Part shown: positions 41,702 through 49,251 of the stretch, piece by piece
Layout: the number at the start of each line of letters is the position of its first letter
How positions within the stretch are numbered: position 1 is the first letter of the stretch
DNA from: Piscinibacter gummiphilus
GTDB taxonomy: Bacteria; Pseudomonadota; Gammaproteobacteria; Burkholderiales; Burkholderiaceae_C
Assembly: GCF_032681285.1 (NCBI RefSeq)
Contig: NZ_CP136337.1
Span: 62,001 to 126,000, forward strand
Direction: 5' to 3'
DNA: 64,000 bases
Notes under the pieces: generated by a model
Database searches by the model: none
Told to the model about the DNA's origin: nothing
What the model saw: only the letters and a program-made list of their open reading frames with translations
Position numbers and translations under genes: made by a program

Positions 41702-42280
41702 CTACACAAACGACCTGACGAAGCAGTCGAGCAGCCGTTGGCCGCTGACCAGCTGGACGGGCCGACCACGGAGTGCGTCGTACGTCTTTGGCCCGGAGCG
41801 GCCGCAGTGAACGAAGATCCCGCCGGCGTAGCCTCGATCTTTGACCACGGCGCAGAAGTCGCGCACGTCGTTCGGCGTCACCGCTGCGTCAAAGCGCTTG
41901 ACCTGCACGGCAATGGTCCTCAGGCCGGCCCACGGAAACCAGCAGCGTCCGTCGACGCCGCCGTCGCCGGTGTAGCGCCGGCTTCGAAGCACCAGCGCGC
42001 CGGCGTCTTCAAGGGCTGACATCGCGACCTCCTCGAATACCAGCGGGTCCACCTGCCGGAGGTAAGAAAAGGCTTGCGCCGCCGCGTGCGGCCCTTTGAA
42101 CCGGCGCAGGGTGGAAAGGACGCGCCGCGATTGGCGCACCCTGCGCCGGTGCTGCGGCTTGCCGGCCAGGCGAACGACGTTCACCAGGCGCGAAACGTAG
42201 GTGAGGAAGCCGCGGCGGCGAGGGGCCTCGGGCGCAGAGCGCTGGGTGGCGGCGTAGGAGGCGGTGATTGCTGTAGCCAT
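41702..42280 (-). CDS. Mrr-type restriction endonuclease
   Basis: A 192-residue protein. The C-terminal domain carries the Mrr_cat PD-(D/E)xK signature: GDGGVDG (residues 105-111, Asp110) and VQVKR (125-129, Gln126-x-Lys128). The usual preceding FE-type helix is present (LVFEEVAMSALEDAGA, about 80-95). Mrr-family enzymes cut modified or foreign DNA. The N-terminal about 70 residues are basic and unrecognised. No methyltransferase is adjacent, which fits a modification-dependent (type IV-like) enzyme. The ribosome site is weak. Confidence 0.8.
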   Translation of the reverse strand: MATAITASYAATQRSAPEAPRRRGFLTYVSRLVNVVRLAGKPQHRRRVRQSRRVLSTLRRFKGPHAAAQAFSYLRQVDPLVFEEVAMSALEDAGALVLRSRRYTGDGGVDGRCWFPWAGLRTIAVQVKRFDAAVTPNDVRDFCAVVKDRGYAGGIFVHCGRSGPKTYDALRGRPVQLVSGQRLLDCFVRSFV

Positions 42281-42298
42281 GTCGAAGATCTGAAGTTG

Positions 42299-42556
42299 TC
42301 AGGCGGCCAGGCCGAGGACGGGGGCGGCGGCGCGGCGCGGCACGCCGTCGATCGGGGGAAGCGCTGCCGGTGCGACCTGGTCCGCGGCAAGGTGCTGCAG
42401 CTTGGCGAGCAAGGCGCGAGCGTGCTGGGCGGTCTCGCCAGTGGCAGCCGGAAGGCCGGCGGTGATTTGCTTGATGCTTGCGTTGAGTGTCCAGATGCAG
42501 GCGCCGGCGCAGTCGCTTTCGATGGCGGTGAGGATTTCAGGGGTCAGGTGATCCAT
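42299..42556 (-). CDS. Small hypothetical protein, paralogue of 9926-10246
   Basis: An 85-residue helical protein; AGGAGAACGAC precedes the ATG. Its core aligns by eye with the minus-strand protein at 9926-10246. It lies between the Mrr-like nuclease and the recombinase on the same strand. Function unknown. Confidence 0.62.
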   Translation of the reverse strand: MDHLTPEILTAIESDCAGACIWTLNASIKQITAGLPAATGETAQHARALLAKLQHLAADQVAPAALPPIDGVPRRAAAPVLGLAA

Positions 42557-42586
42557 GTCGTTCTCCTGTAGGTGATGGGTGAAGGT

Positions 42587-43723
42587 TCAGGCGAGGACTT
42601 CTTCGGCCGGTGCTGCGGCTACCGGGCGGTGTGAGGGGGAGCCGAGGTAGCAGCTGGTGACGCGGGTGCGGCCGTGCCCGAGCAGGCGCGCGGCACGTTG
42701 CCGGGCTCGCTTGTCGCCGGCCGGCGCCGTCGTGCCGCCTCGGACCGGGGAAGGGGCTCCGGTCTCGGCCTCAAAGGTGTCGTTGACGAACTGGTGCCGC
42801 AGGCCGTGCGCCACCACGCCGAGCTCGGCGCGGGTGATGCCGAAGCGCTCGAGCACGTAGTAGAAGCGGCGCTGGGACTGCTGGGCGGTCTGGCCGGGCT
42901 TTCCGACGAACATGCCGGGCGCCACAGCGGCCTCGACGCGCTGCAAGAGTTCGCGCTGGGCGGCGTTGGACACAGGCACGTCGCGCGGCCGGCCGCCCTT
43001 CGTGCCTTCGCAGATCCGCAGGAAGGTGTCGTGCTCCGGGAAGGCAGCGGCGTCGCGCTCGAAGGCCTCCGCCCGCGTGCGCAGGGCGCCGTGTGGCCGG
43101 AAGTGCCGCGATTCCTTGGGGCGCATGCCGAAGCGGTAGCAGAGCTCGATCTGCAGGCCCACCCAGAAGTCGAAGGCGCGGATCTCAGGCAGCTTGGCTT
43201 CGAACTGCACGGCCTTGGCCGTCCAGCTGTGGTCGACGGTGGCCACCTGGTGCCGCTTGGCATGTACCGAGTCGGTGCCGACGTAGTACTCCACCTTCCG
43301 GACCAGGTCGGGCTTGCCGATCCACTCGCCGTAGGTGCGCAAGATGCTCAGATAGGCGTGGATCGTGCCCGTCGAGAGCTTGCGAGAGAGCCACAGGTCG
43401 ACAGCAGCCTGGATGTGGCGATTGCCGAGCGTCCGCGGATCGCACTCGTGATAGATCGTGCTCTTGCGCACGTCGCGGAAGAACTTGGCCAGGAAGCGCT
43501 GCCGGTTCAGCATGGTCTTGAACGACACGCCCTTGTGCTTGGCGCTGTGCTCGTGGTTGTGCAGCTTGAGGATCGCCCCCAATACGCGCAGCCAGTCGTT
43601 CGTGCCCATCGGCGCGGTGCTGAGAATGGTCTGTGGGTCTGAGGGTGCGCCGGCCGTTTCCCGCTTGGCATGGGTGCCAAGCGGTGGGAGGGCGGCCCCC
43701 CGGTACTGCTGTCCTTCGAACAT
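42587..43723 (-). CDS. Tyrosine recombinase/integrase
   Basis: A 378-residue tyrosine recombinase. Catalytic residues are in order: Arg201 (FGMRPKE), Lys242 (EGTKGGRPR), His306-x-x-Arg309 (HGLR), His350 (LLGHGR) and Tyr359 (CYLG). The N-terminal half has the usual SAM-like core-binding domain (about 60-140). TAGGAGA precedes the ATG. It could resolve plasmid multimers or move this segment; the adjacent hairpin-rich region is a candidate site. I see no clear attL/attR pair in the window. Confidence 0.84.
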   Translation of the reverse strand: MFEGQQYRGAALPPLGTHAKRETAGAPSDPQTILSTAPMGTNDWLRVLGAILKLHNHEHSAKHKGVSFKTMLNRQRFLAKFFRDVRKSTIYHECDPRTLGNRHIQAAVDLWLSRKLSTGTIHAYLSILRTYGEWIGKPDLVRKVEYYVGTDSVHAKRHQVATVDHSWTAKAVQFEAKLPEIRAFDFWVGLQIELCYRFGMRPKESRHFRPHGALRTRAEAFERDAAAFPEHDTFLRICEGTKGGRPRDVPVSNAAQRELLQRVEAAVAPGMFVGKPGQTAQQSQRRFYYVLERFGITRAELGVVAHGLRHQFVNDTFEAETGAPSPVRGGTTAPAGDKRARQRAARLLGHGRTRVTSCYLGSPSHRPVAAAPAEEVLA

Positions 43724-43829
43724 GACGAATCTCCTACGTGCGGCCGGTGTGCCAGTTCGCCCGCGGATGTCGTTCGGACACTGAGGTCTTGCCGGTCGCT
43801 GGTGTCCAAAGCAGCGGCGGCACAGGAGG

Positions 43830-44420
43830 TTGCATAGCTACGTCAGCCCCAGTCAGCCTCCAGGCTGGGGAACGCTTCCGGTTGTTCCGCGGTGTTGGGA
43901 AACGCCGCGCGGTGGTCGTAAAAAAATCTACCCAGAGCCATGCAGGGCATTTCTGCGCTACATGACCTCGTGCACCCGAAGGTGCGGACGCGAACTCCTC
44001 AGGGAAGTCGGCGTCACCCAGCTCTGGCGCTGGGCATCACTGGTTGTGTTCGGTAACCCGTTGTTGGTCGCTGGAAGGATCCTCCTACCACCAGAGGAAA
44101 AGCGACGCGTGGTCTGAGCACCGGGTGACGCGCCGCAATGGGGGCGATCAATCACACGGCTCGCGCAAGGCGGGCGACGACGCAAACGGGGGGTTGTGGC
44201 TACGCGGCTCTATGGCAGCGCGCAGCGAACGCCCTGTGCTCAATGGCAGCGGGGCGACACGTTGAAAGATCCGAAATACCCGGATCGATAAGGGGAGGGA
44301 GAGATGCACCGCGTCTTGCGCGGCTTGACTCGCGATGAGTCGATGACAGTGCGGGTCACGACCGCTAACGGCTGCTTAGGCTCAAGGCACCGGCTACAGC
44401 ATCGCCGACCTGCTTGAAGT
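43830..44420. ncRNA. Hairpin-dense non-coding region, copy 2
   Basis: The 1.1 kb between the recombinase and PRTRC-D holds no supported gene. Inverted repeats include CAGCCT/AGGCTG near 43854, CACC-CGAA-GGTG at 43973-43984, GATCCG/CGGATC at 44268-44286, CCGCG/CGCGG near 44310, GACTC-GCGAT-GAGTC at 44327-44341 and GCGG-GTCACGA-CCGC at 44351-44365. The last lies in a 23-base block (44348-44370) that matches 11933-11955 with a compensating A-T to G-C pair. A structured RNA with two copies on this replicon is the best reading; strand and ends are not determined. Confidence 0.42.
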
Positions 44421-44651
44421 GGCAGGCACACATGGCACGAGAGGAATTAAACGCGCGTAGCACGCGACGTGTCAAGCGCAACCCTTGACTTCCCGGCAAC
44501 ACATTTTAGGCGCCATCAACTTTCCGAAGGGGCGAGATAGGGATGTCCACCGGGGGTTGACAGGCACTATGGCCGGCCTCAGGTTCCGATGCAAGCGTTC
44601 GAGATCGGAATTTTGCTGATGCGACTATGGACCTTGGGAAGTAGAAGTCCT

Positions 44652-44742
44652 GTTCAAGTGGCACTTGGACTGAGCGCAGTCGCCAACTCGAGACGGTGCG
44701 ATCGATCCGAAGTGCCACTTGAACCGGACTTAAGCCGGACTT
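44652..44742. promoter_or_regulatory. Paired palindromes and direct repeats upstream of PRTRC-D
   Basis: GTTCAAGTGGCACTT (44652-44666) recurs as its exact reverse complement at 44710-44724; each arm itself contains a near-palindrome AAGTGSCACTT. Directly after follow two copies of CCGGACTT (44724-44731 and 44735-44742, 11-base period). The spacing and symmetry suggest binding sites for the small protein encoded after PRTRC-D, i.e. an operator or a parC/stbS-like centromere, as in actin-type partition loci. Confidence 0.55.
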
Positions 44743-44853
44743 CGAGGGCAGATTGCCGCCGTCGTTGCGCGGAATTGGGCTGATTTCCGTTTGGAGTCGA
44801 TGGGGTTGAACAGCATCCTTCGTGTGGTTCAGTTGAAACACGAAAGGAAAGCC

Positions 44854-45915
44854 ATGAGTCCCATCATCCGAGCGATCGACGTCGGGTTCGGCAACACGAA
44901 GTACGTGGTGGCCTCGAACGAAGGCAAAGTCGAATGCGCCCACTTCCCATCGCTCGCATTCCACTCGGCGCATGAGCCGACAACGAACGGGCTGGGCGGG
45001 AAGCGAAAGACCGTCGCCATACCAATCGATGGCAACTTCTATGAAGTGGGCCCCGAAGTGGAGCTGGCGGCCAATCCTCTGCGAGTGAGGCGCCAGCACG
45101 ACAAGTATTCGGAAACGGACGAGTACAGGGCGCTCACTGCCGGTGCGCTGCACTACATGAAGGTCGAGGCGGTGGACGTGCTTGTTCTCGGCCTGCCCGT
45201 TGCCCACTACATCGCGAAGCGGGCGTTGCTGGAGAAATCTATGACGGGCGCCTTTGACGTGGGACGCAAGCGTCAGGTGCAGGTCAAAAAGGTCGTAGTG
45301 ATGGCGCAGCCGCAGGGCGCCCTGTTTCACTTCGCGACGAAGACGGGCCGAATCAAGGAGGTGATGGACAGCCGCAGCTTGGTCATCGACGTCGGAGGGC
45401 GGACCTTCGACTGGCTTGTCACCCTGGGCACGCGTCCGATGCCGCGTCAGAGCGACTCAGTGGATCGCGGTGTCAGAGTGGTGTGCAAGGCGATCGCTGA
45501 GTCGATCAGCGAGGACATCGGCGAGCAGTACACCGACCTCGAGGCTATCGACCAGGCCCTGCGAACTGGAAAGGGGCTGAAGGTCTTCCAGAAGCCCTAC
45601 GACCTGAAGAGGTTCGACAAGACGATCCAGAACATCACCGAAGGCGCCGTGGACCTGATGGGAGAGAAGCTAGAAAACAGCTACGCGTTTGACAACGTGG
45701 TGCTGGCCGGAGGCGGAGCCTACCTATACAAGAAGGCGTTGAAGAAGCGTTTCCCCCGCCTTGCGATTCAGGAGATTCCAGAGCCGATGTATGCCAACGT
45801 GCGCGGATACCAGCTCTTCGGCGAGCAGTACATGCGCGAGATGATGGCGACACAGGCCGCTTCCCCAGGAACTGGTGAGTCGCGCGCCCAAGGGGACGCT
45901 GTCGGAGCAGCGTGA
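44854..45915 (+). CDS. PRTRC system protein D, actin-like ParM/StbA family ATPase
   Basis: A 353-residue actin-fold protein. Phosphate 1 motif AIDVGFGNTKYV (residues 7-18), phosphate 2 motif SLVIDVGGRTFDWLV (about 174-188) and adenosine motif VVLAGGGAYLYKK (about 291-303) are complete. ParM-type proteins polymerise to push plasmid copies apart, using a small DNA-binding adaptor and a repeat-rich centromere; both candidates are adjacent. AAAGGAAAG precedes the ATG. It lies about 42 kb from the PRTRC B-A-ThiF genes, so the system is split on this replicon. Confidence 0.87.
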   Translation: MSPIIRAIDVGFGNTKYVVASNEGKVECAHFPSLAFHSAHEPTTNGLGGKRKTVAIPIDGNFYEVGPEVELAANPLRVRRQHDKYSETDEYRALTAGALHYMKVEAVDVLVLGLPVAHYIAKRALLEKSMTGAFDVGRKRQVQVKKVVVMAQPQGALFHFATKTGRIKEVMDSRSLVIDVGGRTFDWLVTLGTRPMPRQSDSVDRGVRVVCKAIAESISEDIGEQYTDLEAIDQALRTGKGLKVFQKPYDLKRFDKTIQNITEGAVDLMGEKLENSYAFDNVVLAGGGAYLYKKALKKRFPRLAIQEIPEPMYANVRGYQLFGEQYMREMMATQAASPGTGESRAQGDAVGAA

Positions 45916-46208
45916 TGCAGGACGAGCCGAATGAGGAGGACAAGATCGTTATGCAGGTGACCCTGTATCGGATGGAATCGCCAGATCTATTCCATCTGCT
46001 GGCAGCGATGAGGGCCAAGAAGAGATCTGCACGAATCAAGGATCTGGCGAAGCTTGGTTTGATGGTTGAGCGGGGAGGTCAGTTGAGCATTGCACCTGTC
46101 GGATACGCACCCAAAGCGGCGGCGTTGCCTGTGAAGCAGGCAGATGACCCCGAGGGGGGAATGCAGTTGGCAGCGTCGATGCTCGACTGGGGTGACGAAG
46201 GTAGCTGA
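45915..46208 (+). CDS. Putative partition adaptor (StbB/ParR-like)
   Basis: A 97-residue protein whose ATG overlaps the PRTRC-D stop. A basic, possibly ribbon-helix-helix segment (VTLYRMESPDLFHLLAAMRA then RSARIKDLAKLGL, about 15-50) fits a small DNA-binding adaptor that links centromere to filament. The family is not recognised, so the role is inferred from position and size. Confidence 0.55.
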   Translation: MQDEPNEEDKIVMQVTLYRMESPDLFHLLAAMRAKKRSARIKDLAKLGLMVERGGQLSIAPVGYAPKAAALPVKQADDPEGGMQLAASMLDWGDEGS

Positions 46209-46220
46209 ACGGGAATCAGG

Positions 46221-46661
46221 ATGGGACGCGACTATGTGAAGGCAAGCGACCTTGCAAGGTTGGGTTACTGCGAGAGGCAGGTCGTTTTCGATGCGTCTCA
46301 TGGACGGCGGACGACACCTGACCAGCGCGAAGCACGGGCGCGAGGCAATGCGGCACACGAGGCCTTCTATGAGGAAAGCAAGCGTGTCGCGGAGCTGAGC
46401 AAGCGGAAGGGCAAGTGCTTCATCGCGACGGCAACACTCGGACAGTGCGAAGAGACGAGCGCTCTCAGGGCGTTCAGAGATCTCTTCCTGAGAAGAACAG
46501 CTGCCGGCAGGTTCTTCATAGGGTGGTACTACTCCATGTCACCCCTGGTTTGCACATGGCTTGACCGAAGCCCTACGGCGAAGGCACTTGCGACAAGAGT
46601 TCTGAGAAGGCTCGGCCAACTTGCCCAATTGGCGGTTGCACGAGTAGTGAAGGAGGATTGA
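46221..46661 (+). CDS. Cas4-like N-terminal half with CFI-box
   Basis: A 146-residue protein. The start, VKASDLARLGYCERQVVFD (about 6-24), matches the Cas4/RecB-type opening in which the first iron-sulfur cysteine (here Cys17) sits, followed by GNAAHEAFYEE (His46), the usual first nuclease histidine. The middle, KCFIATATLGQCEE (about 65-78) through SMSPLVCTWLD, is a CFI-box-like module known from other proteins as a small C-terminal domain. The E-x-K nuclease core and the other cysteines are missing here but present in the next gene. Confidence 0.66.
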   Translation: MGRDYVKASDLARLGYCERQVVFDASHGRRTTPDQREARARGNAAHEAFYEESKRVAELSKRKGKCFIATATLGQCEETSALRAFRDLFLRRTAAGRFFIGWYYSMSPLVCTWLDRSPTAKALATRVLRRLGQLAQLAVARVVKED

Positions 46662-46665
46662 GGCG

Positions 46666-47205
46666 ATGGAGTGGGCGTCTGCGGTTGTTCTAGTTCTGAT
46701 CCTGTTCGGGTCGGCACTTGCTGTTTCTCGTTCGAAGAGAGATCAGGACCTCGAGGCCTGGCTTCCCCCGGAATTGCAGGGCGCGCAACTCGCCTATGCC
46801 GAGAAAACGTTCAAGTCGACCATCCACAAGCTGGTGGCCAAGCTGGACCGTGCGTACCGCTACAACGGAGTTATCACACTGATCGAGTTGAAGACGAGAA
46901 AGCGGGTGCAAGCGACCCTCTCGGACATCATCGAATTGTCCGTTCAGCGGATCGCTCTCAGAGACGCAACGGGAGAGTACGTGTCCAAGGTGGCCTATGT
47001 AGCAGTCCAGACGGAGGCAGGCGGGCGGAAGCATGTAGTGCGAGTCGACCTGCTGGACACACGTAAGGTGGTCGCGCTACGGTCGAGACATGAGATGTTG
47101 AAGTCTCAGCAGGTTCGAGACCCGCGTCCTGCACGATCATTGCCTATGTGTGTGGCTTGCCCGCATAAGAAAGACTGCCACGCTCGATACAACGATCGTT
47201 GTTAA
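46666..47205 (+). CDS. Membrane-anchored Cas4-like C-terminal half (PD-(D/E)xK)
   Basis: A 179-residue protein. An N-terminal membrane segment (about 4-21) is followed by the nuclease-like ITLIELKTRKR (Glu74-x-Lys76), a helix TLSDIIELSVQRI carrying the RecB/Cas4 Gln position, and a terminal cysteine cluster MCVACPHKKDCHARYNDRC (Cys162, 165, 171, 179). These are the C-terminal parts of a Cas4-like iron-sulfur nuclease. With the preceding gene (4 bases away) they would supply a complete set. GGAGG lies 9 bases before the ATG. Confidence 0.68.
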   Translation: MEWASAVVLVLILFGSALAVSRSKRDQDLEAWLPPELQGAQLAYAEKTFKSTIHKLVAKLDRAYRYNGVITLIELKTRKRVQATLSDIIELSVQRIALRDATGEYVSKVAYVAVQTEAGGRKHVVRVDLLDTRKVVALRSRHEMLKSQQVRDPRPARSLPMCVACPHKKDCHARYNDRC

Positions 47206-47218
47206 ATCAAAGACAATG

Positions 47219-47240
47219 AAAAAGGGCCGCGTAGCGGCCC
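47219..47240 (-). terminator. Rho-independent terminator
   Basis: Perfect 7-bp stem GGGCCGC-TAC-GCGGCCC on the minus strand, followed by a T-run from AAAAA at 47219-47223. It lies 22 bases past the stop of the S49 peptidase gene and may also stop the plus-strand Cas4-like pair. Confidence 0.78.
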
Positions 47241-47261
47241 TTGGTCATTTCCGGAGACGGT

Positions 47262-48293
47262 TCAGCGGATGGTTGGGACGTTGAACGCCATTCGCTCCAT
47301 GGCGCTATTTGCTGCATCCTGCAAGGCACGGGCGAACAACTGGTAGCTGTCGTTCGTCGGTCCGAAGTCGTAGGTCTTCACCCCGCTCCAGGTGGCACCA
47401 ACGTACTCCTCGAGCGTGCCGAGTTGATCGACAAGGCCCAGCTCCTTTGCTTCAATGCCAGACCACACCTCGCCGGTACCGTAGTCGACGCCGGGCTTGA
47501 GGGCTTTGCCCCTCTTCTCCTTCACGTCGTTCAGGAAGACCGTGCCGAAGTAGTCGACCAGGTGCTGAGCCTTCGCATCGACCTCAGGGCTAACGGGCGT
47601 ATATGGGTTCAAGAACGACTTCAGTTTGCCCGATGCGTATACGCGCTGGCTGACGTCGACCTTGGCAATGGCCTTGTCGAGGCGCCAAGGGGCCATGATG
47701 GCGCCGATGGACCCGACGAATGCGTAGCGCGCAGCGACGATCTTGTCAGCGTGGACAGCGATCATGTACGCCGCGCTGGCGCCGATGTTGTTGACCACGG
47801 CGACGACTTCCTTGGGATGCTTCTTCTTCAGGCTTTCGATCGCCGTGTAGATGCGTTCAGCTTCGACTGGAGCACCGCCGCCGCTGTCGATGTGCAAGAC
47901 GACAGCTTTGACCTGCGGGTTTTCGAACGCTTTCTGCAAGCTGGGGATGATGTTGGCAGCGGAGGCCTTCTCGTTGCTGCCGATGGGGCCGTCGATGCGT
48001 ACGACGCCAACCACCTGGCCCCAAGGGCCCCAACGGAACCCGGTGGAAGAGCTGAAGAAGAACGCGAAATAGAGAAGGCCGAGGATCAGGGGGGCGCCGA
48101 AAACCAGGCCTTGCAGCAAGGAACGGTGCCGACGCTCGGACTTGCGTTCGGCCGCTGCCTGCTTTTGAGAGGCGTCGAGGGATTCACGATAGCCCTTGAG
48201 CTCTCGGACAAGCTCCAAGAGGAGGATTTGCGAGTCTTGTTGCGCGGCAGTGCCCGGCCGCGCCAATTGTGGATCTGTGGTGTTCATGTTCAT
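47262..48293 (-). CDS. S49 family signal-peptide peptidase (SppA/SohB-like)
   Basis: A 343-residue membrane-anchored serine peptidase. Membrane segment at about 63-80, then the clp/crotonase-like S49 domain: VVGVVRIDGPIG (about 93-104), VVLHIDSGGGAPVEAERIY (about 134-152), VVAVVNNIGASAAYMIAV (about 164-181, nucleophile Ser) and FVGSIGAIM (about 193-201) near the catalytic lysine region. Such enzymes cut residual signal peptides in the inner membrane. Here it lies beside conjugation genes, as seen on other F-type elements, and may process a transfer component. A 35-bp repeat lies 66-100 bases upstream. Confidence 0.86.
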   Translation of the reverse strand: MNMNTTDPQLARPGTAAQQDSQILLLELVRELKGYRESLDASQKQAAAERKSERRHRSLLQGLVFGAPLILGLLYFAFFFSSSTGFRWGPWGQVVGVVRIDGPIGSNEKASAANIIPSLQKAFENPQVKAVVLHIDSGGGAPVEAERIYTAIESLKKKHPKEVVAVVNNIGASAAYMIAVHADKIVAARYAFVGSIGAIMAPWRLDKAIAKVDVSQRVYASGKLKSFLNPYTPVSPEVDAKAQHLVDYFGTVFLNDVKEKRGKALKPGVDYGTGEVWSGIEAKELGLVDQLGTLEEYVGATWSGVKTYDFGPTNDSYQLFARALQDAANSAMERMAFNVPTIR

Positions 48294-48358
48294 CTTCGCT
48301 CCGGTTTAGCTGCCACCAGCGGCGCAGGAACGATATGAACGAAGGGCATGGGTAGCCC

Positions 48359-48393
48359 AGCAAAAAAGGCCCGCGTTGCGAGCGATGAAGGCG
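48359..48393 (-). repeat. 35-bp dispersed repeat, copy 2
   Basis: Matches 32271-32305 at 33 of 35 positions. It lies upstream of the S49 peptidase start on the minus strand and downstream of the secreted-protein gene at 48424. Confidence 0.7.
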
Positions 48394-48423
48394 ACAAGTG
48401 GAATGTTCTAGCCCGACAGGGCG

Positions 48424-48936
48424 TCAGCGCGCATCGCGGCGTGAAGCGAGCCTTTTGGCCAGGGCTTCAACGGACTCCTCTTGATTGAGCCTTGCGAGGT
48501 CATCTGCCAGCTGCTTCTGCTTTGAGATCGGGCAGCGGAGTTCAAAGCCAGGAACCATGCGATTCAGGTTGGTCGTAAAGGGAACCGACGTTCTGACGAC
48601 AGTCGACGAAGCGCAGGCCGAATGGGCGATCTTCTCCAAAGATGCTTGATCGAGTTGACGAGCAGCATCGCCATGAACAACGAGCGTCTGACCATCGGCA
48701 CAGCGGCTCGATACGAAGCCGGCGCCGACCCGAAACAGGAGGTCTGCTTGGTCGCTCACTCGAGCGTTTCCGGGAACAAAAACCAGTGAGCCAAGATTGC
48801 CAGTGGTGTTCGGACCGAGGTCACAGATGGTGTCGTCGGTCGGCTTGTTCGGACGAAGCGACACAGCCCAAGAAACTGCCGGCAACGCAATGGCGACCGC
48901 AGCGGCGAGAAGAACTGAAGAACGCGTTTGCATCAT
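48424..48936 (-). CDS. Exported hypothetical protein
   Basis: A 170-residue periplasmic protein. Signal peptide about 1-24 ends VSWA, followed by a soluble domain with four cysteines likely to form disulfides. The start is the first of two ATGs with a GGGGG stretch upstream. Placed between the peptidase and the Tra block; no family recognised. Confidence 0.6.
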   Translation of the reverse strand: MMQTRSSVLLAAAVAIALPAVSWAVSLRPNKPTDDTICDLGPNTTGNLGSLVFVPGNARVSDQADLLFRVGAGFVSSRCADGQTLVVHGDAARQLDQASLEKIAHSACASSTVVRTSVPFTTNLNRMVPGFELRCPISKQKQLADDLARLNQEESVEALAKRLASRRDAR

Positions 48937-49008
48937 GACAGGCCCCCTTGCTTTTCGGATCGAACAAGTATATTTGGAGTGCGGTGCACACCGCATGGGA
49001 GATCGACT

Positions 49009-49251
49009 ATGAAAAACAAACTGTTCCTGTCAATCGTCGCGACCTTCGCAAGCTCGGCTGCGTTTGCTGCAGATGCCGCGGCTCGCTCGCGGAGCACCGT
49101 AACCGGCGTTCTTGTGCTGCTGTTGGTTGTCGCCGGCGCCTACCTCTTCGTCTTCCTGACTCGGGGCGGCGTCGACCGAAAGCACTCGAACCCGATGGAC
49201 TTCGACAAGTTCACGACGCCGTCAGACCGCCCCAGCATCGAGCGGTACTGA
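49009..49251 (+). CDS. Small exported or membrane protein
   Basis: An 80-residue protein: a signal-like segment at 1-20 ending AFAAD, then a second membrane segment (about 33-50) and a polar tail. Its stop touches the TraG stop (convergent). GGGAGA precedes the ATG. No family recognised. Confidence 0.55.
   Translation: MKNKLFLSIVATFASSAAFAADAAARSRSTVTGVLVLLLVVAGAYLFVFLTRGGVDRKHSNPMDFDKFTTPSDRPSIERY

Noticed and set aside
43738..44338. Short frames between the recombinase and PRTRC-D.
   Set aside because: No ribosome sites, skewed composition, and overlap with the hairpin series.
42587..44420. Searched by eye for attL/attR or tRNA remnants near the recombinase.
   Set aside because: No convincing direct repeat or tRNA 3' end was seen; a plasmid resolution function remains possible.
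44506..45330. 274-codon minus-strand frame opposite the start of PRTRC-D.
   Set aside because: Runs through the operator-like repeats and antisense to a clear actin-like gene.
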